Part shown: one piece after another, positions 1-8,460 of the stretch
How positions within the stretch are numbered: position 1 is the first letter of the stretch
Layout of the letters: every line of letters starts with the position of its first letter
Assembly: GCA_018224345.1 (NCBI GenBank)
Contig: JAGTUW010000188.1
Location: 1 to 23,227 of the forward strand
DNA: 23,227 bases
Origin: Bacteroidota bacterium
GTDB lineage: Bacteria; Bacteroidota; Ignavibacteria; SZUA-365
Direction of reading: 5' to 3'
Program-made: the position numbers and the translations under genes
The notes under the pieces: generated by a model
Database searches by the model: none
What the model saw: only the letters and a program-made list of their open reading frames with translations
Told to the model about the DNA's origin: nothing

Positions 1-1783
1 GATTGATTACCAACGGGCGATCAGTGAGCGCATCATTGGAAATCTCGATTACCCGTTCGATACCAGAATCCGTACCGAACTGCACGGGCAGCACGACGAC
101 AGCACCAGTCCGTTCATCAATGACCTCGTCAAATATGGTCGCGATGTTGTTGATGACATCGAAGGTCGCGAGACGACGGGCCTGGGACAAACCCGAACTC
201 GGCGTCGGTAACTGATAAACGTTATACCCTTCGAACGCATATCCGCGATCATTGAACGTCTCGGTTGCCTGTACGGAACTCGGCGAACCCCAGCTCAACA
301 GAATCGTATTCGGTTGCGTGGATACCTCAACCACCGGTGCCGGTGGCGCCTGCGGAAGATCAAAATTGTTGTCGAAGGCCAACTGTGCGAATCGATCATA
401 GTACCGGAGAACTTCGAGAGAAGAAATGCGGTCCGAACCGAGGCCCACGATGCGACCGACGACAATTTCCTGCCTGTTCAGCTTCCCGGCGGCCATGTCG
501 GTCTCTCTGTGAAGTGTGAATGGACCGGTCGTCATCAGAAAACGACGGTCGTCGGGAGGATTGACAATGCCGTCTATCCAACCCTCATTTGTCACGGGAT
601 TGCCCGCAAGCGTGATATCCACCTCCTCACCGGTCAGAGGATCAACGAAGGCCGATCCGTCATAGAGACGTGCTTCCAGATAGTTGTACATCTGTATGGC
701 GCCTTCGGCTGTACCGAGATCGGGATCCTGATAGATCGGGTCGGAATTGATGTAGAATGCGAACGACGAAACCTCGAGATTCTTCCATCCTTCAATAGTT
801 CCGAAGTTATAGATAGCCTCATCTCCGGCATCGCCCGGTACAATAGGACCCTGGAAGAAGTCATAGCCACCCGCTGGTGGAACACCATAGACATCGTCCC
901 TTGCAAACCCGTTGTACACGTACCCGAGAGAGAGGGTCGTATCGATACCGACCAGATCATCGGCGGCATCTCCGAGATCAGGGTCGGACCATTGCGCGAA
1001 ATATGCGTTTTCCAGATCGTCGGTGCCTCTGTTGATCACCGTGTACTTGCTGAAAATCATATTGCCGAGCGGACCTGTCTGATTGTATCCCCAAACCATC
1101 GTCTGTACTTCCACACCAATGGGAGCCGTACCATACAAGTTGCTGGTACGGGCGGGATCGAGATCATTGGAGACGAACCAGAGCACCTCGTCTCCGATTA
1201 ACCACGGCGTGTCGACATTGGAGTCGCCGTCCAACCAGGCATCGAAGTCAGGATTATAGACACCGTTGTTGTCATTGTCCGAATACTCTGCACCGAATTG
1301 CACAGGCCATTCCTCAAAATCTGTGCGCAGGCGTACCTGCTCGTCACCCGACATTCTTCCGAACTCTTCCTTGCTGAGCTTTCGCACCTTATAGATGCGG
1401 TGTACCGGGTCGCTGGGGTCTGCCGGGCTGCCATCTGCAAGGATATTTCCTGCCTGCAACCCCTGACGGTAAGTGGAACCACCGACGCGAATTTCGCCAC
1501 CGACCGTGCCACCCCAGATTAATCCGTCCTGAAAAACAACATACTTTGCGGAGCCGCGGGGCCATTCGAGACCCGAACCGTCGCTCATGGGATTGTGTGC
1601 GGTACTTCCGTTATTGGACATCCACATCAGAATGCTGTTTATTCCGATGAAATCGTATACGTCATTGTCCGCCGCTTTCCGCAGCGTGTTCTTGTCCTTG
1701 CCGCCCTTGTGCTCACCGGCCTGTACGTCGGCCACGAAGCAGAGCAGAGCGAGCAACAGGAACAATCTTCCGATGATGTTCAT
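1..1783 (-). CDS. Secreted FN3-containing surface protein, 3' end missing (runs off left edge)
   Basis: A minus-strand frame is open for 594 codons from an ATG at 1783 to the window edge, so the C-terminus is missing. An AAGGAG ribosome site sits at 1790-1795. Residues 1-22 form a Sec signal peptide (MNIIGRLFLLLALLCFVADVQA) with a VQA cleavage site; no lipobox is present. Around residues 168-186 there is an Asp/Asn-rich stretch (DNDNNGVYNPDFDAW) that resembles calcium-binding loops. Motifs such as LYGTAPIGVEVQTMVWGYN and WSDPDLGDAADDLVGIDTTL follow. From about residue 475 a fibronectin type III-like domain begins (PAPVVEVSTQPNTILLSW, then EGYNVYQLP). It lies 59 bases after the TonB-dependent receptor stop on the same strand, so it is probably co-transcribed and may be its surface partner. 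A type IX secretion sorting domain is possible but would be off-window. The exact function is unknown. Confidence 0.85.
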   Translation of the reverse strand, partial: MNIIGRLFLLLALLCFVADVQAGEHKGGKDKNTLRKAADNDVYDFIGINSILMWMSNNGSTAHNPMSDGSGLEWPRGSAKYVVFQDGLIWGGTVGGEIRVGGSTYRQGLQAGNILADGSPADPSDPVHRIYKVRKLSKEEFGRMSGDEQVRLRTDFEEWPVQFGAEYSDNDNNGVYNPDFDAWLDGDSNVDTPWLIGDEVLWFVSNDLDPARTSNLYGTAPIGVEVQTMVWGYNQTGPLGNMIFSKYTVINRGTDDLENAYFAQWSDPDLGDAADDLVGIDTTLSLGYVYNGFARDDVYGVPPAGGYDFFQGPIVPGDAGDEAIYNFGTIEGWKNLEVSSFAFYINSDPIYQDPDLGTAEGAIQMYNYLEARLYDGSAFVDPLTGEEVDITLAGNPVTNEGWIDGIVNPPDDRRFLMTTGPFTLHRETDMAAGKLNRQEIVVGRIVGLGSDRISSLEVLRYYDRFAQLAFDNNFDLPQAPPAPVVEVSTQPNTILLSWGSPSSVQATETFNDRGYAFEGYNVYQLPTPSSGLSQARRLATFDVINNIATIFDEVIDERTGAVVVLPVQFGTDSGIERVIEISNDALTDRPLVIN

Positions 1784-1842
1784 GCCAGTCTCCTTGTATT
1801 ACTTCTACGTTTGTTCATTTCTTACCTGCCTTCCGCATGGGA

Positions 1843-4800
1843 TCAGAAATCAATACGCAGACCGAAACGCACCTGCCGCGGCGGGCCAAAAATATTCGCG
1901 TTCATCAGATAGGTCTGGTAATAATAATCCCGATACAGATTTTCGAACACGTCGCCGTATTGCTGATAGGTCTGGAGCTGCTGACGACCCGCGACAGTCG
2001 CAAGGTATCCGTCGTCTGCGGCGCTGCCGGACTGAATGAATACATCGGTGACGTTTTTGGTGTCAAGCAAGTTGATCACCCAGATGTAGAAGTTGACGTC
2101 GAGGCCGGCGATGTCCACCGTCTTGTCAAGACGGAAATCCATCTGGAAATTCCACGGCGTCACGGATTCATTGAGCACTTCAATCGGCTGACGACGGTTG
2201 TCGTAACTGTTCTGATCCACACGGGTGTAGGGATGTCCGCTGTTGAATGTGAACAACAGGTTCAGGCCTGTGCGCTCGAGGAAGGACACTCCTCCGAGCT
2301 TCGGTCCGTCGCCGCGACTGAAACGATAGTCTATATTGATTGAGCCACGATGCGTCTGGTGAAAATCGAGCAACGTGGTATACTTCGGCAGATACGGCGT
2401 GTCGGTGGGTGCAAGCCAGATCGAACGAAACGCCGTCGATGGTGCAGAGCCCGTCCCGCGGGCGTCGGAGTAGGTGTAATCGACCGAAGCCTGGACACGT
2501 TCGACCCGACGCAGATCAATTTTCAGCGATACACCTGATGTTGTCGCAAAATCTCCGTTCACCCATGCATAATAGGCCAGATGCTGGGCACCGGAGGAAG
2601 CGGGGATCTGCTGCTGCTGAATCTGATCCCGGATGTCCTTGTAGAACGCACCGAGGTCGAAGGCCATGTAGTCACCGATCTGCTGACGGAAACCGAAATC
2701 GTACTGCAGCGTGACTTCAGGCCGCAATCCGAAACCGACCGGATTCTGAATCGCATATCCGCCCCTGATGTTGCTGGCAGAAATTGCGTTCCCGAGGTAA
2801 ATGTCACGAAGCCGGGACTGCTGCACGAACTTGCCGTATTGCGCATAAAACACAGTCTGATCCGTGACAGGGAAAGAAAAACCGATGCGCGGACTGAATG
2901 TCGCCGAAGGATCCACATCCCTGAGGTTTTCGCTCTCCTGCGATATCATTCCGTTATCGTCAAACTGGACGTTGCTCGGATCCACGAACTCCTTCGTGTC
3001 GGTATCGATGTAATCGTAGCGCATACCGATGTTGATGACCAGATCCTCAAGCTCGATCTTGTCGAGGACATAGGCGGAAGCGAAGATCGGATTGCGCGGA
3101 CCGTCAGGACCGCTGTCGACCTGGCTTCCCCATTGATCATAGCCGTAATTGTTCGTCCGTGAGTTGACGGCCTGCTGCACCGGCGTCGCATCGGGATTGC
3201 TGCGGAAGAAACTCTTCAGTGTGAACGCAGTAATAGCAAATTGCCGCACGTCAAAGCGCTGCGCTTCGGCACCGACCTTGATCTCATGCGTGCGTCCGAC
3301 CTGGTGCACGAAATTGAGTTTCGCGGAAATAGAATTATAGCGATTCTTCTGGTATCCGTATCCGGTCTCTCCTGCTCCGAAACTGAGGTAATTGTCACCG
3401 AACAGCTGGACGGGCAACGGATTGAGACCGTCGGCACGATACATATAACCGTACTGGGCATTGGCGGTGGAATCACCATAGTCGAAAATATTATGCTGGT
3501 GATCCGGATCCATCAGCATGGCGAAACTGCCGAAATAGTTCAGAAAGACTTCGTAGAACGTGTTCTGACTCAGCAGATGCGTCATTTTCACATTGAGCGA
3601 ATAATTCTCGGATTCCCGCAGCAACGCGCGTTGCTGGTTTCCCAGAAACAGATCATCCGCATTGTATACCAGCTGTCCATCGACCATTTCCGCAGTGCGG
3701 CCAACCTGGTAGCCTGTCGTGATCCCGGCTCCATCTCGGCTGGTGGCATAACTGTAGGTTCCACCCACTCGCACGTTGATCGGATTGAGATCAAACGTGA
3801 GATTCCCGGTGAATGTCCATGCCTCACTGGCGGCGTTATGGACGTAAGCAGCAGGGTAGGTATAGTCGATTTTCTTCGCCGATGATCCAAGACGCGGGTC
3901 AAAAATACCAACCTTTGCCTGTTCCTCGGGCGACAGCAGCGCATGTGCCGGCGTGTTGCGCAATGTGGCATCATACGTGTCGGCAAGTGTGTAGGCACCC
4001 CGGTAGGTGGCTGGAGTCCGCGCAAAAGAATTCTGAGCTGCGACGAAAAAACGTGCGGGACCGAACAGTGGACCGCCAGCGGTCAACGCGTAGAGACTGT
4101 TCCCGTAATTGTATGAACCGAGAACGTTCTCCTCACCGGGTTCCGACCAACTGTCGGTATATGTCTCGAAACCGATCTTGAACTGGCGCGTACCGCTGCG
4201 CGTCGTTGTCATGATCAGTCCGCCGTTGGCGCCACCAAACTCGGCTGAATAACCCCCGGCCTGAAAATTGATCTCTGCAATGGCATTGTTGATGACGCTC
4301 AGGGCCCGTCCACCGAATATGGGATTGTTGACGTTGATCCCGTCAACAATAAAACCGGTGGCGTCACCACGGCTTCCGCGTACATGCAGATTTCCACCCT
4401 GACTGACGATCCCAGCCTGCAGGCCGACAATCGCATCAACCCCGCGGACGGGAAGATTCTCGATCTGCTCCTGCGTGACGGTGGTCTTGCTGTTGGTGAC
4501 GTTTTTGTCGACGAGCGGGCGTTCGGCAAGGATCTCGACCTCCCCGACCTCGAATGCATCGCTCGGCAACTGAAAATCGGCTGAGGCTGTTTCATTGCTC
4601 TTGACCAGAATATCGCGCAGCGTGATCTGCTGATATCCGATATAACTTGCGACGAGAGTAACCGTGCCAATGGGGACGTTCAAAATGACGAACTCTCCAT
4701 TGATATTGGTCGCGGCACCACGATCTGTTCCTTCGATCATGACGTTCGCACCAATCAGCGGCTCCCCTGTCTCGCGATCTGTAACCTTTCCGGCGAGTTT

Positions 4801-4869
4801 GCCAGTCTGTGCCAATGCGGCAGCCGGGATCAGGGTACAGAGGACTGCAATCAGGAACCATTTGTGCAT
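1843..4869 (-). CDS. TonB-dependent receptor with N-terminal carboxypeptidase-regulatory-like domain
   Basis: A 1008-residue outer-membrane active-transport receptor, expected to take energy from TonB-ExbBD to import an unidentified substrate. Residues 1-20 are a signal peptide ending AAALA. Residues 24-105 form a carboxypeptidase-regulatory-like beta-sandwich (GKVTDRETGEPLIGANVMIE ... INGEFVILNVPIG), typical of SusC-like and other Bacteroidota receptors. The plug follows at about 115-230, with IENLPVRGVDAIVGLQAGIV, LHVRGSRGDATGFIVDGINV and a GGYSAEFGGANGGLI segment. The rest is a beta barrel rich in alternating aromatic strands, ending in RQVRFGLRIDF with a terminal Phe, as expected for BAM-inserted barrels. 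AAGGAGGAT lies just before the ATG. No SusD homologue is visible; the next gene downstream is the FN3 protein. The substrate cannot be told from sequence. Confidence 0.95.
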   Translation of the reverse strand: MHKWFLIAVLCTLIPAAALAQTGKLAGKVTDRETGEPLIGANVMIEGTDRGAATNINGEFVILNVPIGTVTLVASYIGYQQITLRDILVKSNETASADFQLPSDAFEVGEVEILAERPLVDKNVTNSKTTVTQEQIENLPVRGVDAIVGLQAGIVSQGGNLHVRGSRGDATGFIVDGINVNNPIFGGRALSVINNAIAEINFQAGGYSAEFGGANGGLIMTTTRSGTRQFKIGFETYTDSWSEPGEENVLGSYNYGNSLYALTAGGPLFGPARFFVAAQNSFARTPATYRGAYTLADTYDATLRNTPAHALLSPEEQAKVGIFDPRLGSSAKKIDYTYPAAYVHNAASEAWTFTGNLTFDLNPINVRVGGTYSYATSRDGAGITTGYQVGRTAEMVDGQLVYNADDLFLGNQQRALLRESENYSLNVKMTHLLSQNTFYEVFLNYFGSFAMLMDPDHQHNIFDYGDSTANAQYGYMYRADGLNPLPVQLFGDNYLSFGAGETGYGYQKNRYNSISAKLNFVHQVGRTHEIKVGAEAQRFDVRQFAITAFTLKSFFRSNPDATPVQQAVNSRTNNYGYDQWGSQVDSGPDGPRNPIFASAYVLDKIELEDLVINIGMRYDYIDTDTKEFVDPSNVQFDDNGMISQESENLRDVDPSATFSPRIGFSFPVTDQTVFYAQYGKFVQQSRLRDIYLGNAISASNIRGGYAIQNPVGFGLRPEVTLQYDFGFRQQIGDYMAFDLGAFYKDIRDQIQQQQIPASSGAQHLAYYAWVNGDFATTSGVSLKIDLRRVERVQASVDYTYSDARGTGSAPSTAFRSIWLAPTDTPYLPKYTTLLDFHQTHRGSINIDYRFSRGDGPKLGGVSFLERTGLNLLFTFNSGHPYTRVDQNSYDNRRQPIEVLNESVTPWNFQMDFRLDKTVDIAGLDVNFYIWVINLLDTKNVTDVFIQSGSAADDGYLATVAGRQQLQTYQQYGDVFENLYRDYYYQTYLMNANIFGPPRQVRFGLRIDF

Positions 4870-4937
4870 AATATCCTCCTTCAGTACTTGAAGAAACGAT
4901 TGTTACTATTTGCTTCCTCCGAAAGATGCCGATCAAG

Positions 4938-4976
4938 CAGGGCGATACTTAGGATTGTTCCACCAATCACGCCCTG
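4938..4976. repeat. Nested inverted repeat between lipoprotein and receptor genes
   Basis: CAGGGCG at 4938-4944 pairs perfectly with CGCCCTG at 4970-4976. Inside it GATTG (4953-4957) pairs with CAATC (4964-4968). There is no T-run on either side, so it is not a standard intrinsic terminator. It could be an mRNA processing or stabilising hairpin that sets different levels for the two operon genes. Confidence 0.35.
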
Positions 4977-4990
4977 ACCGGCGTACAGTG

Positions 4991-5716
4991 TCAATTCACG
5001 GGTTCATCCTGGAGTCGCAGGACATCAAGTGCCCCCGTATTACCGACGACGATGAAGGTGTAACGGTAACCGGGCGTCCGGAACTCATGATCAAATTCAA
5101 CCACGCGTGAATTTGCTTCTGTCGCCGCCGCAAACCTGTTCGTCTCGGCTACCAAGCGGATGTACGGAGACAGCGACAATGCCTGAACCAGCGGTATGAT
5201 ATCTTCATAGTTGTTGGGTTCCTCCACCAGACGCTGCAGTTTGTACCGTGTCCCGGTGTTCGCCAGGTTGATCAGCTTCACATCCACGCTGTCTTCCAGC
5301 ATACTGGTCTCATCCGCATACGTAAAACGCTCCTGCGTGCTGAGCAGAGTAACGTCTTCCATAGAACCGTGAAACGCCATGGTGATCTTCGTGTAGGAAC
5401 GAACGCTCACCCTGCGCCGAAACACCGACTCGACAGTGTCGGCACCCGCGGGAACGAGACGGAGAAATCTGTCACCGGATTTTACGGTCAGATATGCAGA
5501 TGCGCTTTTGTAGTTGACGTTCGCGGCTGCAATTTCGTCGTCGACCCATATATCTACGGGTGGACCCTCAGGAACGGCGTGAACGAAACGTACTTCCGAG
5601 GTGACACGATCCAGAACAGGCGGGTTGGGCTCCTCAATGCAGCCCGAAAGAATGACTCCCGTCGCAAGCATCATGATGCCCAGAAACCCGACTCTCTGAA
5701 GCAACTTTTGTCGCAT
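4991..5716 (-). CDS. DUF4397-domain lipoprotein
   Basis: A 241-residue predicted lipoprotein. The open frame extends up to 5893, but the ATG at 5716 is chosen because an AGGAGG site lies right before it and because it starts a proper lipoprotein signal (MRQKLLQRVGFLGIMMLATG, then lipobox LSGC with Cys26). The extra upstream 59 residues have no signal-like character. The mature part begins with VRFVHAVPEGPPVDIWVDDE and continues to ASAYLTVKSGDRFLRLVPAG, which matches the DUF4397 pattern (a beta-sandwich often found in surface lipoproteins). The second half (residues about 130-241) is a less recognisable beta-rich region ending GYRYTFIVVGNTGALDVLRL. It is the first gene of a likely operon with the TonB-dependent receptor, 121 bases upstream of it, so it may act on the cell surface with the receptor. 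That role is inferred from position only. Confidence 0.88.
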   Translation of the reverse strand: MRQKLLQRVGFLGIMMLATGVILSGCIEEPNPPVLDRVTSEVRFVHAVPEGPPVDIWVDDEIAAANVNYKSASAYLTVKSGDRFLRLVPAGADTVESVFRRRVSVRSYTKITMAFHGSMEDVTLLSTQERFTYADETSMLEDSVDVKLINLANTGTRYKLQRLVEEPNNYEDIIPLVQALSLSPYIRLVAETNRFAAATEANSRVVEFDHEFRTPGYRYTFIVVGNTGALDVLRLQDEPVN

Positions 5717-6114
5717 AGGTCCTCCTAAAAGGTTGAGGGTTGAGTGAATAAGTGATAGTGTATGTATTTCATTGATAAACGCAATGCGGAATGCAACACG
5801 CTTCTGTCCCCGGGAGTCATATGGATAGTGGTCTGAAATAAGGCTCATTCTCGCTTTTGTGTGCCAAGCTGAATGTCGCGAAACATGTCTCAATCAGTAG
5901 TGGAGAACTTACGACCCAATTATCAAAAAAGCAACCCGCAGTTTCAGAGGAGAATCATTGAAGTCTCGATACGGGAAGTCATTCAGTATCGCAACAGCCA
6001 CCGTAACAGATGCAGAGACGAACGGCGAGTTCAATATACGATTTTTCCCTCTCGAACACTGAAGCCGTGCGAAAAAGGTTAAAAATAAATGCATGAAAAT
6101 AATGATGATTTTAC
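5717..6114. other. Gene-free AT-rich spacer between divergent units
   Basis: About 400 bases between the minus-strand lipoprotein operon and the tRNA-Asn promoter. Short open frames here have no ribosome sites or protein-like composition. A weak minus-strand promoter candidate reads TTGCGT, 16 bases, TACACT at about 5746-5773, upstream of the lipoprotein start; the match is poor. The stretch 6070-6113 is rich in A and T and could act as an UP element for the tRNA promoter. I see nothing else. Confidence 0.5.
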
Positions 6115-6143
6115 TTGACTCTGTTGTCTATCAACGTTATTTT
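6115..6143 (+). promoter_or_regulatory. Sigma70-type promoter for tRNA-Asn
   Basis: TTGACT (6115-6120) and TATTTT (6138-6143) are separated by 17 bases. The -10 box ends 13 bases before the first base of the tRNA, giving a start point close to the mature 5' end. The AT-rich sequence upstream fits a strong stable-RNA promoter. Confidence 0.55.
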
Positions 6144-6156
6144 TAGAATCTGTGAT

Positions 6157-6229
6157 TCCTCGGTAGCTCAATTGGTAGAGCATGCGGCTGTTAACCGCAG
6201 GGTTGCAAGTTCGAGTCTTGCCCGGGGAG
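6157..6229 (+). tRNA. tRNA-Asn (anticodon GTT)
   Basis: A complete 73-nt cloverleaf. The acceptor stem TCCTCGG pairs with CCGGGGA (one T-G wobble), with discriminator base G at 6229. The D arm is GCTCAATTGGTAGAGC, the anticodon stem TGCGG/CCGCA encloses CTGTTAA with anticodon GTT, and the T arm is GCAAG-TTCGAGT-CTTGC. The genome does not encode the CCA end here (CGA follows the discriminator), so a CCA-adding enzyme is needed. It has its own promoter and terminator. Confidence 0.97.
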
Positions 6230-6236
6230 CGAAAAA

Positions 6237-6262
6237 AAAAACGCGGCAACGGCCCCGTTTTT
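6237..6262 (+). terminator. Intrinsic terminator after tRNA-Asn
   Basis: AAAAACGCGG (6237-6246) pairs with CCCCGTTTTT (6253-6262) with one C-C mismatch and a 6-nt loop. The right arm ends in five T, and it starts 7 bases after the tRNA. The A-run on the left arm means it could work in both directions. Confidence 0.75.
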
Positions 6263-6387
6263 CCATTCCAGACCGCAACCACGGTACATTCGGTGCGGTC
6301 CTGTAAGTCCCTCCGGCGGCCAACCATTGCCCGCATACGGAATGTCGGCATGAACACGTCTCGAACTCCGAACATCAAGGAAGCACT

Positions 6388-7032
6388 ATGATTCTCCATT
6401 CCATTGAAGCCGGACCGGTCGATACACGCGGCTACCTGATCGCCGACGAGCAGTCGCGCGAAGCCGTCATCGTCGACGTACCGATGGAGTCACATGCCCG
6501 ATTCGTTTCTCTATTACAACAGGAACGCCTGCATCCGATCGCGATTGTCCTGACACATGGCCATTTCGACCACGTCGGGGACGTTGCGCCACTCGCGCGC
6601 TCGCTGGGAACCCCGGTGTACATCCACCCGGCAGACGCACCGATGCTGGAACAACCCATGTCGAATTTTCCCGGACTGGACCTTCCGATAGAAGGCATGA
6701 AAGCAACACACCTTCTCGAGGGAGGGGACGTGCTGGAATGCGGCGGGTTGCGTCTCCGCATCATTCATGCTCCCGGCCACACTCCAGGCCATATCCTGCT
6801 CTATGAAATGCGTGAGAACATCCTTCTCTCCGGCGATGTGCTTTTCCATTCCAGCATCGGACGTACCGATCTTCCCGGAGGAGATTACGATGCACTCATG
6901 GAAAACATAACGAAGAAAGTGCTCACACTCTCCGACGACACTATCGTCTATCCAGGACACGGCGAAGCAACTACCATCGGGTTCGAACGCAACCACAACC
7001 CGTTCATTCTCGAATATCTTGAACATCTCTGA
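6388..7032 (+). CDS. Metallo-beta-lactamase-fold hydrolase, YcbL / glyoxalase II-like
   Basis: A 214-residue cytoplasmic hydrolase with no signal peptide. The metal site is complete: THGHFDH (His57, His59, Asp61, His62), His131 in HAPGHTPGH, Asp150 in LSGDVLF and His191 in YPGHGE. The SIGRTDLPGGDYDALMENI segment after the bridging Asp is typical of the short YcbL branch of the hydroxyacylglutathione hydrolase (GloB) family, which lacks the C-terminal glutathione-binding domain of full-length GloB. Likely reaction: thioester hydrolysis; the natural substrate is uncertain. AAGGAAG lies at 6377-6383, 4 bases before the ATG. It sits between two tRNA genes and appears to be a single-gene unit. Confidence 0.93.
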   Translation: MILHSIEAGPVDTRGYLIADEQSREAVIVDVPMESHARFVSLLQQERLHPIAIVLTHGHFDHVGDVAPLARSLGTPVYIHPADAPMLEQPMSNFPGLDLPIEGMKATHLLEGGDVLECGGLRLRIIHAPGHTPGHILLYEMRENILLSGDVLFHSSIGRTDLPGGDYDALMENITKKVLTLSDDTIVYPGHGEATTIGFERNHNPFILEYLEHL

Positions 7033-7119
7033 TCCCTTTGCGGGAATGAAAACTTTCGTATATTTATGTTTGCGCCATTCGCGGAGATTATCCCGCGTTC
7101 ATCAGCGCGATGCGTACAT

Positions 7120-7193
<74 letters not shown>

Positions 7194-7238
7194 CAAACTG
7201 AGTTTTTCCACAAGCATTGATTCAACCGGAGATCGTTT

Positions 7239-7937
7239 GTGTTAACCGCGAAGAAAAAGATTTCTGCTCGTCAGGCCGCGCCCACATCGCGCACCACCGA
7301 TTTTTTCACCACCGCACAGTTCTGGATCAGGGAGAATCCCAAAATCCTCGGTGGTGTTGTCCTCGGTATCGTGGCGATTATCATTGTTGCATACCTCTAC
7401 AGCTCCGGAAGGGCAGCCGATGATCTCGCCGCCAACCGCGAATTGCGGAAAGTGCAGGAACTGTATCAGCAACAGCAATACGATATCGCCATCAACGGAA
7501 ATCCCGCACAGGGCATCATCGGTCTCGAGGAAATCGTCGACAAATATGGCAGCACTCCGACTGGAGAAATCGCAAAACTCTACCTGGGGAATGCCTACCT
7601 CTTTACCAATGAACTCGACAAGGCGATGGCAACCTTCAAAGATGCTTCCCCCGGGACGAACATGCTGCGGGCTTCTGTCTTTGCCGGACAGGCTGCAGTC
7701 TATGAAGCCCGTGGTGAACACGAGGAAGCTGCTTCGCTCTTCGAAAGGGCCGCTACATCTTTCGAGAACGAACTCCTCACCGCCGAACGCTACCTGATGG
7801 CAGGGATGAATTATGGCGAAGCAGGCGAGATGGACAAGGCAAAAAAAATGCTGGAGAAGGTCAAAGAGAGCAAGAATACACGCTTCCATCCCGACGCGGA
7901 TCGCCTTCTCGCAAAATATCAGCTCACGGAAGAATAA
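7239..7937 (+). CDS. Membrane-anchored TPR-repeat protein
   Basis: A 232-residue protein starting with GTG; GGAG at 7228-7231 is 7 bases upstream. A basic N-terminus (MLTAKKKISARQ) is followed by one membrane helix at about residues 36-55 (ILGGVVLGIVAIIIVAYLYS), giving a type II topology with the bulk outside the cytoplasm. Residues about 60-232 are helical tetratricopeptide repeats, with recognisable units GEIAKLYLGNAYLFTNELDKA, ASVFAGQAAVYEARGEHEEA and ERYLMAGMNYGEAGEMDKAK. The layout resembles YfgM/PpiD-type periplasmic chaperone partners, but the family assignment is loose. It follows tRNA-Arg by 45 bases and is closed by a strong terminator. Confidence 0.85.
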   Translation: MLTAKKKISARQAAPTSRTTDFFTTAQFWIRENPKILGGVVLGIVAIIIVAYLYSSGRAADDLAANRELRKVQELYQQQQYDIAINGNPAQGIIGLEEIVDKYGSTPTGEIAKLYLGNAYLFTNELDKAMATFKDASPGTNMLRASVFAGQAAVYEARGEHEEAASLFERAATSFENELLTAERYLMAGMNYGEAGEMDKAKKMLEKVKESKNTRFHPDADRLLAKYQLTEE

Positions 7938-7961
7938 TTCAGCTTCCCACACAACAGCTTT

Positions 7962-7993
7962 GAAAGGCCGCCTCCCTACGACGGCCTTTCTTT
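7962..7993 (+). terminator. Intrinsic terminator after TPR gene
   Basis: GAAAGGCCG (7962-7970) and CGGCCTTTC (7982-7990) form a perfect 9-bp stem with an 11-nt loop, followed by TTT and, a few bases later, TTTTT. It begins 24 bases after the stop codon. Confidence 0.85.
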
Positions 7994-8302
7994 CATCTTT
8001 TTCCTCCCTGAACGCAGCACCTGCACCTCGTCTCCGTCCTGGATATTGCTTTCTGACGCAATAGACAGAGATTGTCTTTCTGCACCTCACGACTGAAAAG
8101 ACCCCCTGACGCTCTGTGCTTCCTCTTGTCTCTGTACTTTCTCTCGTCCTTCTCTTCTCCTCTACCTCTGCCGATTCACCTGCTCATGAACAGAAGCCGC
8201 ATCCCCGCATACAAACCCGGCAGTGTTCAGCACGATCAACCTGCGCGCACACGAGATCCACACTTCTTCAGGTCATAAATAACCACCAGTCAACGACTCC
8301 TC
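7994..8302. other. Pyrimidine-rich gene-free stretch
   Basis: The plus strand is strongly biased to C and T, most clearly at 8113-8178 (CTTCCTCTTGTCTCTG and similar). A GTG-started 90-codon frame at 8116-8388 begins with a hydrophobic segment, but this is what CT-rich DNA encodes by chance and there is no good ribosome site. I see no supported gene here. Confidence 0.5.
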
Positions 8303-8370
8303 TTGCCGCACACACGTCGTCCACGGGACTGTCCTCCACAGAGGACAGCCACATGCCTGCACGACGGCAA
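8303..8370. repeat. Nested inverted repeat upstream of FN3 lipoprotein gene
   Basis: The inner stem CTGTCCTC (8329-8336) pairs perfectly with GAGGACAG (8341-8348) across a CACA loop. The outer arms CGTCGT (8315-8320) and ACGACG (8361-8366) pair. TTGCCG (8303-8308) pairs with CGGCAA (8365-8370), overlapping the second arm. There is no T-run. It lies about 40 bases before the candidate promoter, so it could be a protein-binding site or a small structured RNA. Confidence 0.4.
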
Positions 8371-8409
8371 ATCCTGCTTTCAGAGTAAAAAATCATCCGG
8401 TACAGGTTT

Positions 8410-8432
8410 TGGCACTGTCTTTGTTATAGAAT
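8410..8432 (+). promoter_or_regulatory. Candidate promoter for FN3 lipoprotein gene
   Basis: TGGCAC (8410-8415), five bases, then TTGTT (8421-8425) has the GG/GC spacing of a sigma54 promoter, but the -12 GC is GT. A TAGAAT box (8427-8432) overlaps as a sigma70-like -10 without a good -35. Either reading would place the start a short way upstream of the AAGGAG site at 8447-8452. Confidence 0.35.
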
Positions 8433-8460
8433 AAGGGCACACAGACAAGGAGTCAAGACA

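Noticed and set aside
5717..5893. Longer N-terminus for the DUF4397 lipoprotein
   Set aside because: The extra 59 residues have no signal or domain character, and AGGAGG lies directly before the ATG at 5716 that starts the lipoprotein signal.
8116..8388. A 90-codon GTG frame with a signal-peptide-like start
   Set aside because: The hydrophobic start follows from CT-rich DNA. The ribosome site is poor, the body looks random, and a structured inverted repeat lies across its 3' part.
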